Below are positions 21,296-33,361 of a stretch of 64,000 nucleotides of DNA, one piece after another. Under the pieces are notes generated by a model, which searched no databases, had not been told where the DNA came from, and saw only the letters and a program-made list of their open reading frames with translations. Both the position numbers and the translations under genes were made by a program. This DNA comes from Nitzschia sp. DOCU1 (Eukaryota > Bacillariophyta > Bacillariophyceae > Bacillariales > Bacillariaceae), in the NCBI GenBank assembly GCA_951394045.1, contig OX595991.1:3409140-3473139 (forward strand). The letters are read 5' to 3'. The number at the start of each line of letters is the position of its first letter. Positions within the stretch are counted from its first letter, which is position 1.

Positions 21296-22499
21296 TCAAA
21301 GCATAGTCTCCAACTTTCGTATCCAAACGCGCCTCTTTGGCAGATCCATGTAGGTTTTCGTGCTTAGAGCCAACATCACCTTGTCATACTTGGAATCGTC
21401 TTGGTTCATAGCTGAGTCGGTCGGATTCAGCAACACCACACCAAAGGACTTTTGAGCTTGCATCATGAGTGCTGTGTGGATGCTCGTACAAAACGCCTTG
21501 GAGATTTCGTTGTTGTCTTGTCGTTCTACCAGCAAGAGGGCTTGCACCAAAAGTTGGTATTCTTTGGAATCAAGCCCGCCCCCAATCATGCTGGCAGGGC
21601 AACATCGCATCGTCGTGGTCTCGATCCAAGAGGGTAGACGACCAATCAAGATTTTGGATCGAAAATCTTTAACTCTATTCCGAAGTTCGGAAAGACACTC
21701 CGGTCGAGAGGTGGCGGGTATTACAAGACACCCCCGGAGTTCATCGACTACATCCATTTTGCTCGCCTCGTCGCCATCTTCATCTTGCTCATCCTGGTCC
21801 CCATTAGCATTCGACTCGACATTTTCGTCGTCGTCATCCCCATCACCTTCTTTGTCTTTACCCGGATAGTCTTCGTTGGATGCAGCATCGTCTTCGTCCT
21901 CTTCGTCGTCTCCATCGCGTTTGCGTTTGGCAGACTTTTCCTTTCCGGTTTGACGACGAGCTTTGACGGATGGATTGGACAGGGCAGAACCATGAGATGC
22001 CGTTTCCAATTCTTCTACTCGACAAATACGGCAAAGACTACGACTTGGGTCAATGACTTTCTTTGGCTTGCGTTTGGAATCGCCGTCCTCATTCGTCCCC
22101 TTCAAAGTCATCACCATCCGGATGGCAGGAAGGAAAATGAATCCATCCGTCACGCGATTCACACTTCTGCAAATCAAGTCTCTTTTCGTTACATTCAAAA
22201 TAAACGCTCTCGATCTTGGCAGGATGTTTGGTCTCTTCTTCGGTTTCTTCTGTTGCGTCCACTTGATCTGTGCCTGCCCTTTTTGTTGACGATTTTTTCT
22301 TGCACGACGCTGGATTGGTAGCAGTTGTGTACAACCGCCGCTTAAGGAGTTCTTGCCTTTGATGAAAACCATCCTGGACAATACCAGGGATCGTCATTTT
22401 TTCAAGCGAGTCTCGACTTGATCCCTTGGGGACAAAATCGCAATGATGGACATGTGGACACCCATCACAACAGACAAACCACCACAAACTTCTTGGCAA
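21296..22499 (-). pseudogene. Cys-rich acidic protein of unknown function, copy A
   Basis: Two overlapping minus-strand frames share this region. One (22499-22089) opens with WWFVCCDGCPHVHHCDFVPK, a Cys/His cluster like a piece of a zinc finger. The other (to 21296) holds CRICRVEE, then a nuclear-localisation-like KSAKRKRDGDDEEDED, a very acidic stretch, then a globular-looking C-terminus (ECLSELRNRVKDFRSKILIG; SFGVVLLNPTDSAMNQDDSK). The switch between frames lies near 22100-22370 and is either a lesion or an unseen intron. I do not recognise the family. It follows the syndetin-like gene's 5' end by 145 bp on the same strand. A nuclear protein is a guess from the basic and acidic tracts. Confidence 0.4.
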
Positions 22500-24925
22500 T
22501 AAAATGTATCCCCATCATGACCCAATCAACGGCAAAGAGGAAGGAACGAGGGCTGGATCTGGGGTGTCTTCCTTTGTTACACTTTTGGATCGATGACGAG
22601 AAGGAATACTTGCAAGCGAGGGAGTCGATGGGGGCAAGGGTTCCAAGAATTTGCCGCCCAATTAAATTGTGACTTGCATCGTCGATGGTTTTGGTCTTCA
22701 CTCTTGCCGCTCTTGGCGTCTCCTCATTCCACCGTAGTCGCTAGAGTAGCCTTTTTAGCGGCAATGCTACTAGAAGTCGACCTTGGAGATGCTCGGGGAG
22801 ATCGGAGAGCACGTTCCGAAGCGAAAGGCGCTGGAGTGGGGACTGGTGATGAGGCACGTTCCTTGCCGCTGCTTCGGCGGTGGGTGAAATGGCAATGACA
22901 TAAGGATCTGACTCCACTCGACCAGGAGTGGACCTATATAAGTTGACAATCCTCTCCCTCGTCGCTAGCTTGGCAATACGTTTCAAATCCATCCTATCCT
23001 CGTCGGGATTAGATCTTGTGTGACTGCAGCCCCGCATAGAGAGCCGTTGTCCACACCGTACGGGGCCGCAGATTCTACCAATCCGTGTCAGCAAAAAAGG
23101 CAGGCAGCGGGCAAGGCATTTGCTCTTTCATTTACAGGTGCTCGGCATCTCGAATGAAATGTCGGCAGGTTGAAAAGAGGGATTCTTGGAGCTGGTCGGT
23201 ACCGGTGTTTTGCTCGACATACTGGATGACATCTTGGAATTGCTCGGCGCCGAGGACTTGCGCGAGGCATACTGGATGGTTCCGACATAGTTGCTCGAGG
23301 ACCGTTTCCCTTTTCTGGAATCAACACGAACAGGAGCCTTTCAGTCTGTCTTGTCTTGTCTGCATCCATATATAAATCCAAGCCGGATCTGTCGTCGTCT
23401 TTTCCTTCCAGGTACCCACTAGTTCATAGTAGAGCATTGTCGCTGCTATGGCCTCTGCCGCCTTTTGCCTGCACGACAAAAAATGTCCGAGCCACGGGGA
23501 GATGATAGTAGTTCCACCATTTTAAAAGTCAAAGTACTCCAAGATGCAAAGATTTCATCCACTCCATAAAATAAATAAACATAAATGAACGACAAGATCG
23601 AGCGACGCTAACGGATCTGGGAGATTCTGCATGCTAATCTCGAAGCAGCCGGAATTGGCGGGAGAGATAGAAGACGAGTCCTTTCCCCAAACCGCCATTT
23701 GATGGTCATTTCATTTCATGATCCAAAGAGAACTGTCATTTCTCATTCTCATTGATCATTGACACATTGAACTGTTTCGAAGATCCAAAGTGTTCTGACG
23801 TGCGTGCGATCGTCGAATGACTGAAGGTGGTAGAAAGCTTGATAGGTTCCTACACCACCTACTAGCATATGAATCTATATTAGTGACGTAGTGAGATGGA
23901 AACGCGCGGATCCAACGCGCGCTACACAAAGATTCCTTCGACACGATGAGCCTTTTGCTATTGCACAACTTTTGTTGACTTCTCTCTCGATGAGGCAGCA
24001 GCAACAACAACATGGCTGTCAATAGTACCAATGTAGGCGGGGCAAGGTGGCGTCAAGTCGGTATTTGGATTTCGAAGAGTCAAAAGGTCATGATTGCGTA
24101 CTGACTGCACATGTGCAAGTCGATTTGATCAAAGGGAAAGATCCAGCTCGAGAGATCAAGCCGCGAAACCATGGCGTCGTTACGATTTGTTGCTTTGGAC
24201 TATACTCTCTATTGTTGATCAAACGCTCCAAGAACTGGAATCGGAACAAGACTTTCAGGCGACGAGACGGCAGTTTCAGACAGTAAGTTGGGCTCGAGAG
24301 AATGACTAAAGAAGAACGGACCAAACGGCGACGTGCAAAAGAAGAATTTGAGAATTCTTTCCCAACGTTTGCAATCTCGTTCGGATAGCAAGGGAAATCC
24401 GGCTTGATTTGCAACTTATGGATCGATGCATCTCGATGGGCTGCAGGCTAGGCTTCGAGCTAGCCGTTGAGCTTCTTGGCATCTCGCTGATCAACGAGCT
24501 GCAGTCAAAAGAATTGTCGATCAGATTCTTCGATTCTTCCTTGAGTGGAAGATTCAGCGCGCCAATTTAAGCTTCTATCTCTGGGCTGGGTAACAGCCAC
24601 AAGGGCCGCGACCAAGAATGAACTTGACGCCTTGATCGTCGGGGATGGGCTCAACTTCAGATTCGTTGTAACGTGGGACACTATCCAATAAGGAGCCAGC
24701 AAGGACGAGTAATTCTTCGTTTCGTCGTGAGGATAGCGTCCCCAAAAGCTCAGAGGCCTCGGCACAGGTTTATAAGGTCTCGGCGGGTGTAGCAAAGCGT
24801 TATATTTATGACGACGATGCGAGCGAATTGAATGATCCTCGAGGAGGTAGCAGAATCTGCTCCGCAGAAGCTTCTCATGTACAACGCGGCTGTAGGCAAG
24901 TGCAGAAACTTCGCAGATCGAGGCT
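22500..24925. other. non-coding stretch upstream of the GAF gene, copy A
   Basis: 2.4 kb without a supported gene. It lies between two divergent genes and should hold both promoters. A plus-strand TATA-like box (ctatataagt, about 22932) and another (catatataaa, about 23368) are visible. A short palindromic pair cgcgcg-N-cgcgcg sits near 23903-23922. The B and C counterparts are 40340-42771 and 59156-61280. Confidence 0.45.
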
Positions 24926-27310
24926 ATGCAAGCAGAAGTTGATGTTTACTCTCGACTGGTTTTCCAGCCTTCCAAGTGCGGGGCGCTAGATATGTTACGA
25001 ACTGGCCGCTGGAAGGACGACGAGGTCGCTCTTACTGACTATTTAGTCGGCGCTTTTGATAAAGGAAACCTCCCTTTGCCAAACGGCACGAAACTGAATC
25101 AGTTCCTCGGCGATTTTTTGTAGTGCGAACCCAGTCGCCTAACAAAGAAGATGAAGAATGCCAAATTGAGCATGAGATCGTATGAACGAAATTCTAGTAC
25201 TCGTCCCTCCCCTCAACGCCCCCATAACGATACAAAGTTGCTTTCTACGTTGGAAGAAACCTTCCTGGCCAGCCTGCCCTCTAGGGGTGAACGACTTGAA
25301 CTTCGTTTCAACTTCACGAAGCAATGGAGGACTCATATCTCGAATTTGTTCTTGCAAGGGGGAAATGCCTCCCTGCTCCAAGCGGACGACTGGATCAGTA
25401 GTCTAGAGGAAAATGAGCGAAGAGCCAGAGCCGCAGAAGGTAACCTCAAACACCTTCAGCGTCGTTGTCAAGTGGGCGCACTGTCCAATAAGAAGCCAAG
25501 GACGACTATGTCTACGTTTCGTGGTGACGATAGCACCCCCAAAAGCTCAGAGACATCTGCACAGGATTATAAGGCCTCTACGGCGGGTGTAGCAAGAAAT
25601 CGAGATATCTTTGACGACGATTCAAGCGAATGCTCGGATGAGTTGAATGATATTTCTTTAGAGGGTCTTATGGATCCAGACACAGCAGAACCTGATCCGC
25701 AGAGCTTCCCATGTCCAACGCTGTACTGTTCAAACACGAGTGCAGCAGTTTAGCTACTGATTCGAGTGACGATGACGATGCCATTACGGATGGGCACAGC
25801 GGGTGCGACTTTTCTCGTCAATACACTGCGACAAGGCCATCCAGTTTTCTCGAAGTTATCGCATTGTATTTGCAACAGAACAAGATGCCCTTCCACTACG
25901 CCGACTGCTGGGCACCTGTGGAACAACCAAATACCTTGAGTTCCGGCGAAGGCCTTGTTGACAATGAGAACGGGACAGAAATTCGGCTAATTCATGCCGG
26001 TTCAACGACAAGGACCGACACACCTCGGGAAATACTCATGTCCATGGAGGCTTTTGGGGAGTTTAATGGCAATGTAACTTTTGAGTCGGGCAGAGGTCTT
26101 CCGGGCCGAACCTACGAGTCCGGAAAGCCACAATGGGAGTACGACCTTGGTTGTGCCAAATCGTGGTCCAACCCGCAAGTGGAGGGAGCGATCGCCAACG
26201 GTATCAAGTCTGCGGCAGCTATACCGATAGATTGTGCGGGTGTGGGACGAATGGTCGTTGCACTTTACAGCCCCAATAACATCCAAAAGGACGTTTCGTT
26301 GCTTTACCGCATGAAGAGTTACCTTTCGTGATTTGCTCCAAGGCCAGCATGGAATCTTGTTATTGACATCAATGCGCCAACACAAACAGACGAAGAATCA
26401 TCATAAGAATCATCGTCACCTTTCGATGACAAAATATCCAAGGCGCTAGGAGAAAAGGACCCCGTGGGGCCTCTAGGCTCAGGAACGGCTCAAATGGAAT
26501 CCCATGACGCCTCTTGTGGAGTCCCAAGTAGCAGACGCCACGACAAAGAGACTATCTGAGAACTTGCTGGACCTCCTAAAGGCTGATGAAACATCGTCAT
26601 CAAACGTCGTTGATGATGAAGGTAGTACACAGGCGGAGATCATAGAGCTGTTGGAAAGACAGTTGAATGAGACCAGGCGAGCGTTATCGTCGACGAGTGC
26701 AACATTCGTTTTTCATGACGATGACGAAGAAACGAGGCGAATTCGGGCGCTGCAATACTTCCTGGGAATGCCAGTTTCACTGCGTTCCAAACCGGACAAG
26801 GACACCTTCGAAACTCTGGAAAGCAGTTATCGGGCATACTGTTGTAGCAAACGTCATGCTGGTGCCGATCTGGTTCGACTCCTCGTCACGGAATACATGT
26901 GTCTCGATTCTTCAACAGCGTCAATGATGGCATTGACAATGATGGCGCCTCCTCCCCCTGTTTGTAGTTTACCCCCAAGCTCCTCTTTGTCCCAAGCCCC
27001 TATCATTGTTTTACCGTCGTCGGACAGCAGGCGGCGGCAAAGTGGTAGCAGTGCTACCGGCCTGGCAAAGCCTCCGCCTATGGCTCACTCTTGCGACTTG
27101 TTCTTGATGGCGGGACCACGAGGATCATCAGTCAGCAACATTGGATACGATTCTCTCCTCGAACTCTGCAACGGTCGGGCGGCCGTTCCCAGACCTACGC
27201 TACTACTAGCTAATGGAACGATTCGCGGCCAACATCAACAAGTGGTAGGACGGTGTCGCCACAACAAATATCAGGGAATGAGACAATACATAGTTGCTAC
27301 TACTAGCTAA
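24926..27310 (+). pseudogene. GAF-domain protein gene, copy A
   Basis: Four blocks make up one ancestral gene. Block 1 (24926-25123) has GRWKDDEVALTDYLVGAFDK, then GTKLNQFLGDFL, and stops at an in-frame TAG. The same frame then resumes with CEPSRLTKKMKN; together these match an N-terminal block I associate with diatom proteins (GT-x-LR-x-FL...L-x-CDPMRxTKKF). Block 2 ends at DPDTAEPDPQ. A 1-bp loss near 25703 shifts the frame into block 3, a GAF-like domain (FESGRGLPGRTYESGKPQWE, then GIKSAAAIPI and GRMVVALYSPN). TGA at 26329 and TAA at 26404 follow. Block 4 (26504-27310) has EIIELLERQLNETRRAL and SSYRAYCCSKRHAGADLVRL. GAF domains bind small ligands; a regulatory role is inferred. This is the only plus-strand gene of the unit. 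Confidence 0.65.
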
Positions 27311-28555
27311 TAGTAGTCATGATTGTTGCTGCTGACAGTACGTTCTTTACTATCCCTCCGATAGAAAGAACGAGAGCCCACGTGGATGCTCGTATTATCT
27401 ATTATCGTGATACCGTCGCTTGTAGAAGTGAGAAAGCTGCGGTCGTCTGGCTTACGTAACCACAGAAGCTAGAACAAAAGTAAGACAAGGGAGCTAGCAG
27501 TAGTCTGCAGTCGTAGCTACCGTAGTAGCCAGCTATCTAAGTACTCTGCTGCAATGCTTTGCACTACTATCGGCTCTATTTGTCGCTGAGGGAATTGAGA
27601 TTCGATAAGTGCCCCCAGTACGAAAGCGGTTGTTGCGAAATCGCTTGTTGTACAATCTTGCGTCACCAAATTGCGAGTAGTGAAATCTCGGGAAATCGCA
27701 TTGCATCCCCTCGGCTGCCTCCAAGAGGGCATATGCATTTACTTAAAGGGAAATTGATCTTGAGTGATTTTGATTACCTCGACTGCTTACACATAAATTT
27801 ATAGTGAAATCACGGCGGGCGACAATCTTCCCTCTATTACAATCTAACTTTGCTTACCCTTTTTGGCAAGGTCGCTCTTTACAATATTGTACTTTATATT
27901 GACATTGACTCTAGATTAAATTTTCACGGTCTTCTTTTGATCACAGAGTGAGTTAGCGTCATCTAAAAAACGGACTCACGATAGACCGCGTGGCCGACCG
28001 TTTTTCCCATGGGTCGATGAGGGCATTGAAAAAGGGCTACTAAGTTTCTAACTACCTATCGTAATTTGACAAAAACTTTACAAACGTCTTCAAATCAACC
28101 ATAGCTTGCCGTTTACAGCTTGGGTGTGATTGTAGCATCCAGCTAGACAGCGATCGGCCCACTTCTCTAGCTTGCTATCTTTCTGATGTAGTCCGTCTAG
28201 TCGACGAGCAGAATTCGTAAGGCATATCAATCGTGTTTAACAAACAGCGTCAAATGTTTTCTAGCTTATGCCCTTGCCTCAGAAACCATATTCTGTGGAT
28301 TTGGCGAACTGGCGGATTTGAATGTGGATTACTTTCAGCCACCGTGGGGCTTCATCGTGGGAAAAATCACGAAACTGCTTCATCGTGGGAAAAATCACGA
28401 AACTGCTCGCAAACCACAGCAGAAACGGCTCGGATCTCCGCATTCCTTCCAACAAATGCATCACTTTTTCACTCAATCGACCTCACTTTTTTGCGAAGGG
28501 AGCAATCCGCATCGTACGATGATCAGCTTTCTTCATCAACTTTCTTTTCACTCTG
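27311..28555. other. AT-richer non-coding stretch, copy A
   Basis: About 1.2 kb between the convergent ends of the GAF gene and the two-exon unknown. No gene is supported. It contains the 28-bp tandem repeat listed separately. The counterpart in B is 45157-46401. Confidence 0.5.
28350..28405. repeat. 28-bp tandem repeat, two units, copy A
   Basis: The unit cttcatcgtgggaaaaatca plus cgaaactg occurs twice without mismatch. Copy B has the same pair at 46196-46251. Confidence 0.85.
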
Positions 28556-29139
28556 CTATGAACAGACCTCTACTGCGGCGATCACTATCATTTTGATGGT
28601 GCGGCTCAGCTGTAGCGAGATAACAGCCTGAAGGAGGAGAAATCCACGGTGAAGGTCCGGTTTGTGCCGGACCGCCCTGGAACACTCGTCCTGAAGGAAG
28701 CCAATATTGGGGGTGTACGTGGACTCAGTCTCTGGAGAGCCCTCCGGATTCGGTTGAACCATGACGCTAGCTCCCTGAGGCAAACGGAGCCGAAGCAGAC
28801 CCTGGAAGAAAGTTGTTGGATGAAATGTTTGATTGTTGTGTTGGTGTTGGTGTTGGCGGAGGAATGATTCATGTGGTGGCGCCCTTCGGAACGGTACGTG
28901 CACTCCAAACTTGCGTTTTTGCGACTTGACGGTGCCGTTTGATCATATTTCTTTCCCGCAGTGCTACTCACCTTGTTCTTTCCTCCTTTTGCAGGCGTCT
29001 GGCGTTGTTCTACAATACCAACATTTTCCAGAGCAACGATCCTGATCCGTGATCTCGACCCCGATTCCGATTCTCCCCGCACACAAACAGCCTGATCAAC
29101 GCAACCGGTTTGTGGTTCCGGTTTTAAAACGTCCTCCAC
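28556..29139 (-). pseudogene. two-exon gene fragment, unknown, copy A
   Basis: The minus strand reads VEDVLKPEPQTGCVDQAVCV and later LENVGIVEQRQTPAKGGKNK, then a consensus donor (AAG|GTGAGT, about 28972) and an acceptor (TTCTTCCAG, about 28804). The next exon continues in phase with GLLRLRLPQGASVMVQPNPE. The clean splice sites argue for a real gene. I do not recognise the family and no ATG start is evident, so it is a fragment. The downstream exon starts within a GC-rich hairpin region (ggtccgg...ccggacc near 28655). Confidence 0.3.
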
Positions 29140-29590
29140 TCGCGTACGTGTCTCGTCGCGGAGAGTTTAAGTGTAACCTGTGCTGGTGCGTGGAGAATTG
29201 GAATCGGCTACGCCGTCGAGTGAAGTGGATTGTTGTCTCTACCGGGCGGAGCAGCTGTGGCCCACCCCCTCCGAAATCGAACTGCTTTGACGTAGCGGTG
29301 GGGCTCAGTAACTTTTTGTGTGAGAACACAAAAACGAAGCCAAAAGTTCGATGAATAGATAGATGATAAATCTACCGGTAGAGGAGTTGCTAGCTAGGTT
29401 GCATCGTTTCTCGCACGATACATAACATATTATTGCTCCGAACAAAATACGTTCTAGTCCTACTATTATTTCAAATCGGTTCTTGGCGACGCTTCCGTTT
29501 TGCGTATCATATTTTTCTTCGCAAACAGTGGTCCCGCACTCTTGTGCTTGAATTGGTGATGATCACTCTCGTCGTCTTCAGCAGGCATTA

Positions 29591-30551
29591 TCAAATTAAT
29601 GGTCGTTTGGTCGCAAAGGTGGCGAGTTCGGCAAGGGTTACTCCCGCCGGTGAAGTCGCACTCTTGTGAATATTGTAACCAATGGGATTCTGGTCGTTGA
29701 TGACAGAAGATAGGTAGGTATCACCCGTCAATTCAACCTTTTGGCTCTTGGGAGACGGCGAGGCACCGTTGCGCACTGGTTTCTTTGTGTCTTGAGAGAA
29801 ATGAGGTGCGTCCAACTCGTCGTCAACCGCATCAATCTTTCGAGGCCGGCCACGTTTTCTGTGGCTGTAGAAGAAATCAAACCATTGCTCTCCAAATACA
29901 ACCGCTTGTTTTGGGGGATGGCACCCAGAAACGAATCAAGCTTTCGCGGGGGTCCTCGCTTGCGGCGTCCAGTGTCATAGATTCGATCCGCTTGCTCCAC
30001 GAACCGCGGGGGCGGAGCACTCTTGCGGCGTCCAGAATGCTCCATCGTCTTTCCGCTGCTTTGATGATGATTGCCATCTCCGGTTTTTGCTGCCGCATCC
30101 TTGGCATCATCAGCTTGGATCAACTCCAGAAGCTCGTCAGGCTGCAAGTCCTCGTTGTCGCCATCCACATACTCGACACCACAGTACTACAGGGGTCTCA
30201 TCGGTCGGCAATCGGATGACTTTGCCCTTGAATAGTCCGTGTTTGGCAAAGTTCTTGTAAAAGGTAGTTCCGAGTTTGATGGAAGTGGCGTCCTCGAATG
30301 TTTGGCGGAGTTCTTGATGGAAGTGGCGTCGTTCGACGAGGGCTTGTTGGGATCAGAAGAAAAATGAGCTTGTGAAGGGCGTCACGTACACGTTCGAGAT
30401 CGTCAGCCTGCTCTTCAAACTCGTCGTCGCTTATCAAGGGCTTTGGGGGGAGAGCAGCTGGAGTAGGTTTTATAGGACCGACATTATTGTCGTTCGACGC
30501 CGCAACATTTGAGGTGACAAAAGCCACCCCAGGCTCTTTGGAATCGGACAC
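29591..30551 (-). pseudogene. Tudor-like and AT-hook module 2, copy A
   Basis: Several minus-strand frames give one coherent order: FEEQADDLERVRDALHKLI, then KLGTTFYKNFAKHGLFKGKV, then VEYVDGDNEDLQPDELLELI, then KRGRPRKIDAVDDELDAP. The middle part resembles the GK-x-V...YVDGD-x-EDL pattern of Tudor-like chromatin-reader segments. The last part is an AT-hook (RGRPRK). A frame change sits near 30185 (between PTDET and VEYVDGD) and another near 29870, possibly an intron end (CTACAG). Parts of it are clearly paralogous to module 1 at 19600-20141 (shared IQAD and GDGNHHQSS). With the PHD finger next to it, this is probably one former chromatin protein. Confidence 0.5.
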
Positions 30552-30716
30552 CTCGTCCTCTCTATCGGCCTCGGTAACTGATGGTGTCAGGCGTGGCCGT
30601 CCAATCCCACCATTTTCAAAACGCCGCCTCTATCTTCAGTCGAGTTCGTGTATGCAGATGGAGCTGGATCGTCGTCCTTCGTCTCTTCAATCCGAGGTCT
30701 AGTAGTATCCTCATGG

Positions 30717-30950
30717 TCACAACCGCCCTTGACTGCCGACGTCCCAGCCTCGGCACAGGTAGCAACCGAAGGACCCTCTGCCAGGTCGGGGGCCGGCGAC
30801 CAATGGTGTTTCTTTACCAATGGGCGCACACGTTTCGCAATACCAATCTTCTTCAGGGATCCCGGGCAGGCCGACACATTTTGTATGCACAACGTTGGAA
30901 CAGCCGTCGCAGCACAAAACATCCCCGCTCAGCCGCAAATAGTGAACCAA
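30717..30950 (-). pseudogene. PHD finger, copy A
   Basis: The frame reads LRLSGDVLCCDGCSNVVHTK, then CVGLPGIPEEDWYCETC. This is the PHD zinc-finger core: C-x2-C, H-x3-C, the W two residues before the final C-x2-C pair. PHD fingers read histone H3 tails. The usual first Cys pair is not in this frame, so the finger is incomplete or its first part lies in a different exon. A further short Cys pair (CYLC) follows. It precedes the Tudor-like module on the same strand. Confidence 0.7.
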
Positions 30951-31093
30951 ATATAGCGACCGTCCGTTGGGTCAATCGGAAACACATCTTTATGAACTTT
31001 GCTCCAAGTCACACGGGTTGAAATGCCAGAGCGTCCGCTTGCTGGTGGAGGTAGTTAGCTTTTTCAAGAGCCTTTCAAGCAGTTTCCAGTTGC

Positions 31094-32360
31094 TCAGATG
31101 GGTCGATGGTAGCGTCTCCTCCATTTCGTTCTTGTCATCGTCGTGTCTCTGTTCCAACGATTACCCAGCTGGATTCTCGTCGGGCGCTGACGTCGGGTTA
31201 ACATCAACGAGCTGAGAATCTTTGTACGTGCTAGCAGGCCATCAATACCTCCCATATTCGGCCAGTTCGCAATAAAATCAAAATCAGGATTGCCACGCAT
31301 CACATGGCAAGAATAAAAGCCACTCCCTTGGATTTGGCAGCAGACGCAAGGTGCGCGCCTTCCGGGACGACGCAACATGACTTTAGCCAGCCCATCGTCG
31401 TTCGAGAAATCTTTGAATGGAAACATTATATGGTCAAGTACTTCAGCGGAGGCAGGATTCTTGACTCTCACGCGGGCGTCGTCCAAGATATATCGTATTA
31501 GCTGGGCAGCGGCTTTCTTGGCCGAGTCGTCGGCAATAGTAGCTTCTGTGTCGGAGGCTGCATTTGGGTCGGCAGGACGGGAAGATTGCTTGATTTTTCC
31601 ACGTGGCGAGTTTCATTGAGCTCTAAACAGAGGGAAGGGAAAGCCATCATTGATTTATAGTTCGACATGACCTGCTTTCTCGGGTCGTCCTCAAACGTAT
31701 CGACTACCCATGGGAGCCAGTAGTGGGAGCTCGCCAATATCCCCCGGAATGCTATATCTTCGTCGGTTGTCAGGATACCACGAGTATTGACCGGTTTGTC
31801 GACTTCTCGCGCACTGTCCGACGAAAGTAAATCTTCGAACGTAGGCAAGGACCCTTCCCGAGTGTGATGACAACCGGATGGTCCCATTCTGAGCATTCTC
31901 CAAGCAAAATCTCCGGTCGATATAATCCGGTTCCATTCCGCTGAGACAAAGGGCGACGGATATTCTGGTAGAAATGACTCGTGCCAAATGGTGCAATAAG
32001 ACATCATCGGGATAGGCAAGGACCGGTTCCCGAGTGTGATGACAACCGGATGGTCCCATTCTGAGCATTCTCCAAGCAAAATGTCCGGTCGATATAATCC
32101 GGATCCATTCCACTGAGACAAAGACGTTTCAGAATATCGAAGCACTTTAGCAAGGAGCGCACAGAGTCGACTGAAATGCCAAACACGGAGGGCGATAAAT
32201 ATTCTGGATAGGTGGCTTCCGGAAGGATCAAATCCTCGTCGACAGGGTCTTGAACTCCGTTTGGCCAGCTTGGTCGCAGGAAAGACGAAGACTCCGTCAT
32301 CCAGCAAATAGTATATACGCCATTAGCCCATTCGTATTGAAAGCGTAGCCGAATGACCAA
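31094..32360 (-). pseudogene. unknown conserved protein, copy A
   Basis: The minus strand reads FQYEWANGVYTICWMTESSS, then in a second frame EWNRIISTGDFAWRMLRMGP and later GILTTDEDIAFRGILASSHY, ending LCLELNETRH. After a stop the next frame has DDARVRVKNPASAEVLDHIM and PFKDFSNDDGLAKVML. The pieces look like one protein with normal composition but broken by frameshifts. A 110-bp internal duplication (31842-31951 and 32013-32123) has copied part of it. I do not recognise the family. Confidence 0.4.
31842..32123. repeat. 110-bp direct duplication, copy A
   Basis: 31842-31951 and 32013-32123 share taggcaagg...gtgtgatgacaaccggatggtcccattctg and on through gagacaaag. The spacing is 171 bp. A few bases differ, so the event is not recent. 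Copy B has the same pair at about 50096-50205 and 50267-50377. Confidence 0.8.
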
Positions 32361-33361
32361 AACTGGGGACGCTACCGATAGGGTCGGTTCTCGGCGACGC
32401 TTCCTTTTTGCGCATCATGTACATCACTCTCTCTTTGTCGTCAGGTTCGGCTTGTTCGCTTCGTCGTCGTACTTTGGATTGCAATCAATTGGGTGGATAC
32501 ATCTCCTCAGAAACTTGAATCATATACCGAAAGGCCACGGGCAAGAACGAACGAACTTTGCTTCCCCGTCTCCTAACCCAGTGTATTCTCCTCTTGGTGC
32601 AAAAGAATAGACATTACCAAGATCCAGCGTGGTAGACAATAGAAGGGCCATGATATCATTGCCCGAGACACCGTACAGTCGACTAATCCAAGGCCAGCTG
32701 GACCACAGCAACATGGCCGCTCCTTGTTCCAAAGGAATGCGAGAGACGAATACCGGTCGGGCACCCAAAAATCGACAGGATCGACGGTAGCCCGCCGCAA
32801 TGATCAATATAACCGACAGGATCGACGGTAGCCCGCAATGGACTATTGAACATCCCTGTTATCTCATGGTCCCCTTCTTTAACTTGCACAAATTGAGATT
32901 GGATAAGTTTACAGCGCAAAACTGGGTAACCTTCAAGTCGGGAGCCTGGGCTGGATTGATCGACAAAGGTATTCATGGATGGATGGGATTCTTGACGGAA
33001 TGTTGGCAGATTCGAGTTGGCTCGGCCTTTGGAACGCCGGGAAATCTTGCTGGCAATACTCGACACTAGGAATCTTCACTCACATTTGCCAGAGCCGGCT
33101 CAGGCGTCCGTTGCAAACAACTGACTCCGTCTTTGTCTTTTAGCATCCTGATGTCTGCCAGAGAATAGACGTGTGGAGCTACCCCACCAAGTCAAGACAT
33201 TAGCTCGGGCCTCTGCACTTGTAGATCGACGGGGCGCCTCGTTCCCGCACATTGTTGTTCGCAGCTGGTGGATGATAAACAAAGGTCGATCTCCGGGCAT
33301 TGTGTGAAAGTCGTTTGCTCTCAAGCAATTTATCAAGTCCACCATGAAGCTGTCCATGACT
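32361..33361. other. stretch without a supported gene, copy A
   Basis: Only short frames on both strands and no recognised domain. A 23-bp direct repeat (cgacaggatcgacggtagcc plus cgc) occurs at 32773 and 32814. It may contain decayed sequence of the genes on either side. The counterpart in B is 50614-51615. Confidence 0.45.

Noticed and set aside
21785..22321. 178-codon plus-strand frame (and its B and C copies) with hydrophobic residues
   Set aside because: It is antisense to the acidic Asp/Glu-rich minus-strand protein; reverse complements of GAC/GAA codons give Val/Ser/Phe runs that mimic membrane segments.
22418..22499. Second PHD finger from the CCDGC motif
   Set aside because: The residues after CCDGC (PHVHHCDFVPK) do not keep the H-x(n)-C and W-x-C-x2-C spacing, so I only call it Cys-rich.
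24926..27310. Stop-codon reassignment (TAG as sense) to explain the GAF gene
   Set aside because: Other genes here end normally at TAG, and the GAF gene also has frameshifts and a TGA, so decay explains it better.
28350..28405. CRISPR-like array
   Set aside because: Two perfect tandem units without spacers in a eukaryotic chromosome; a simple duplication.
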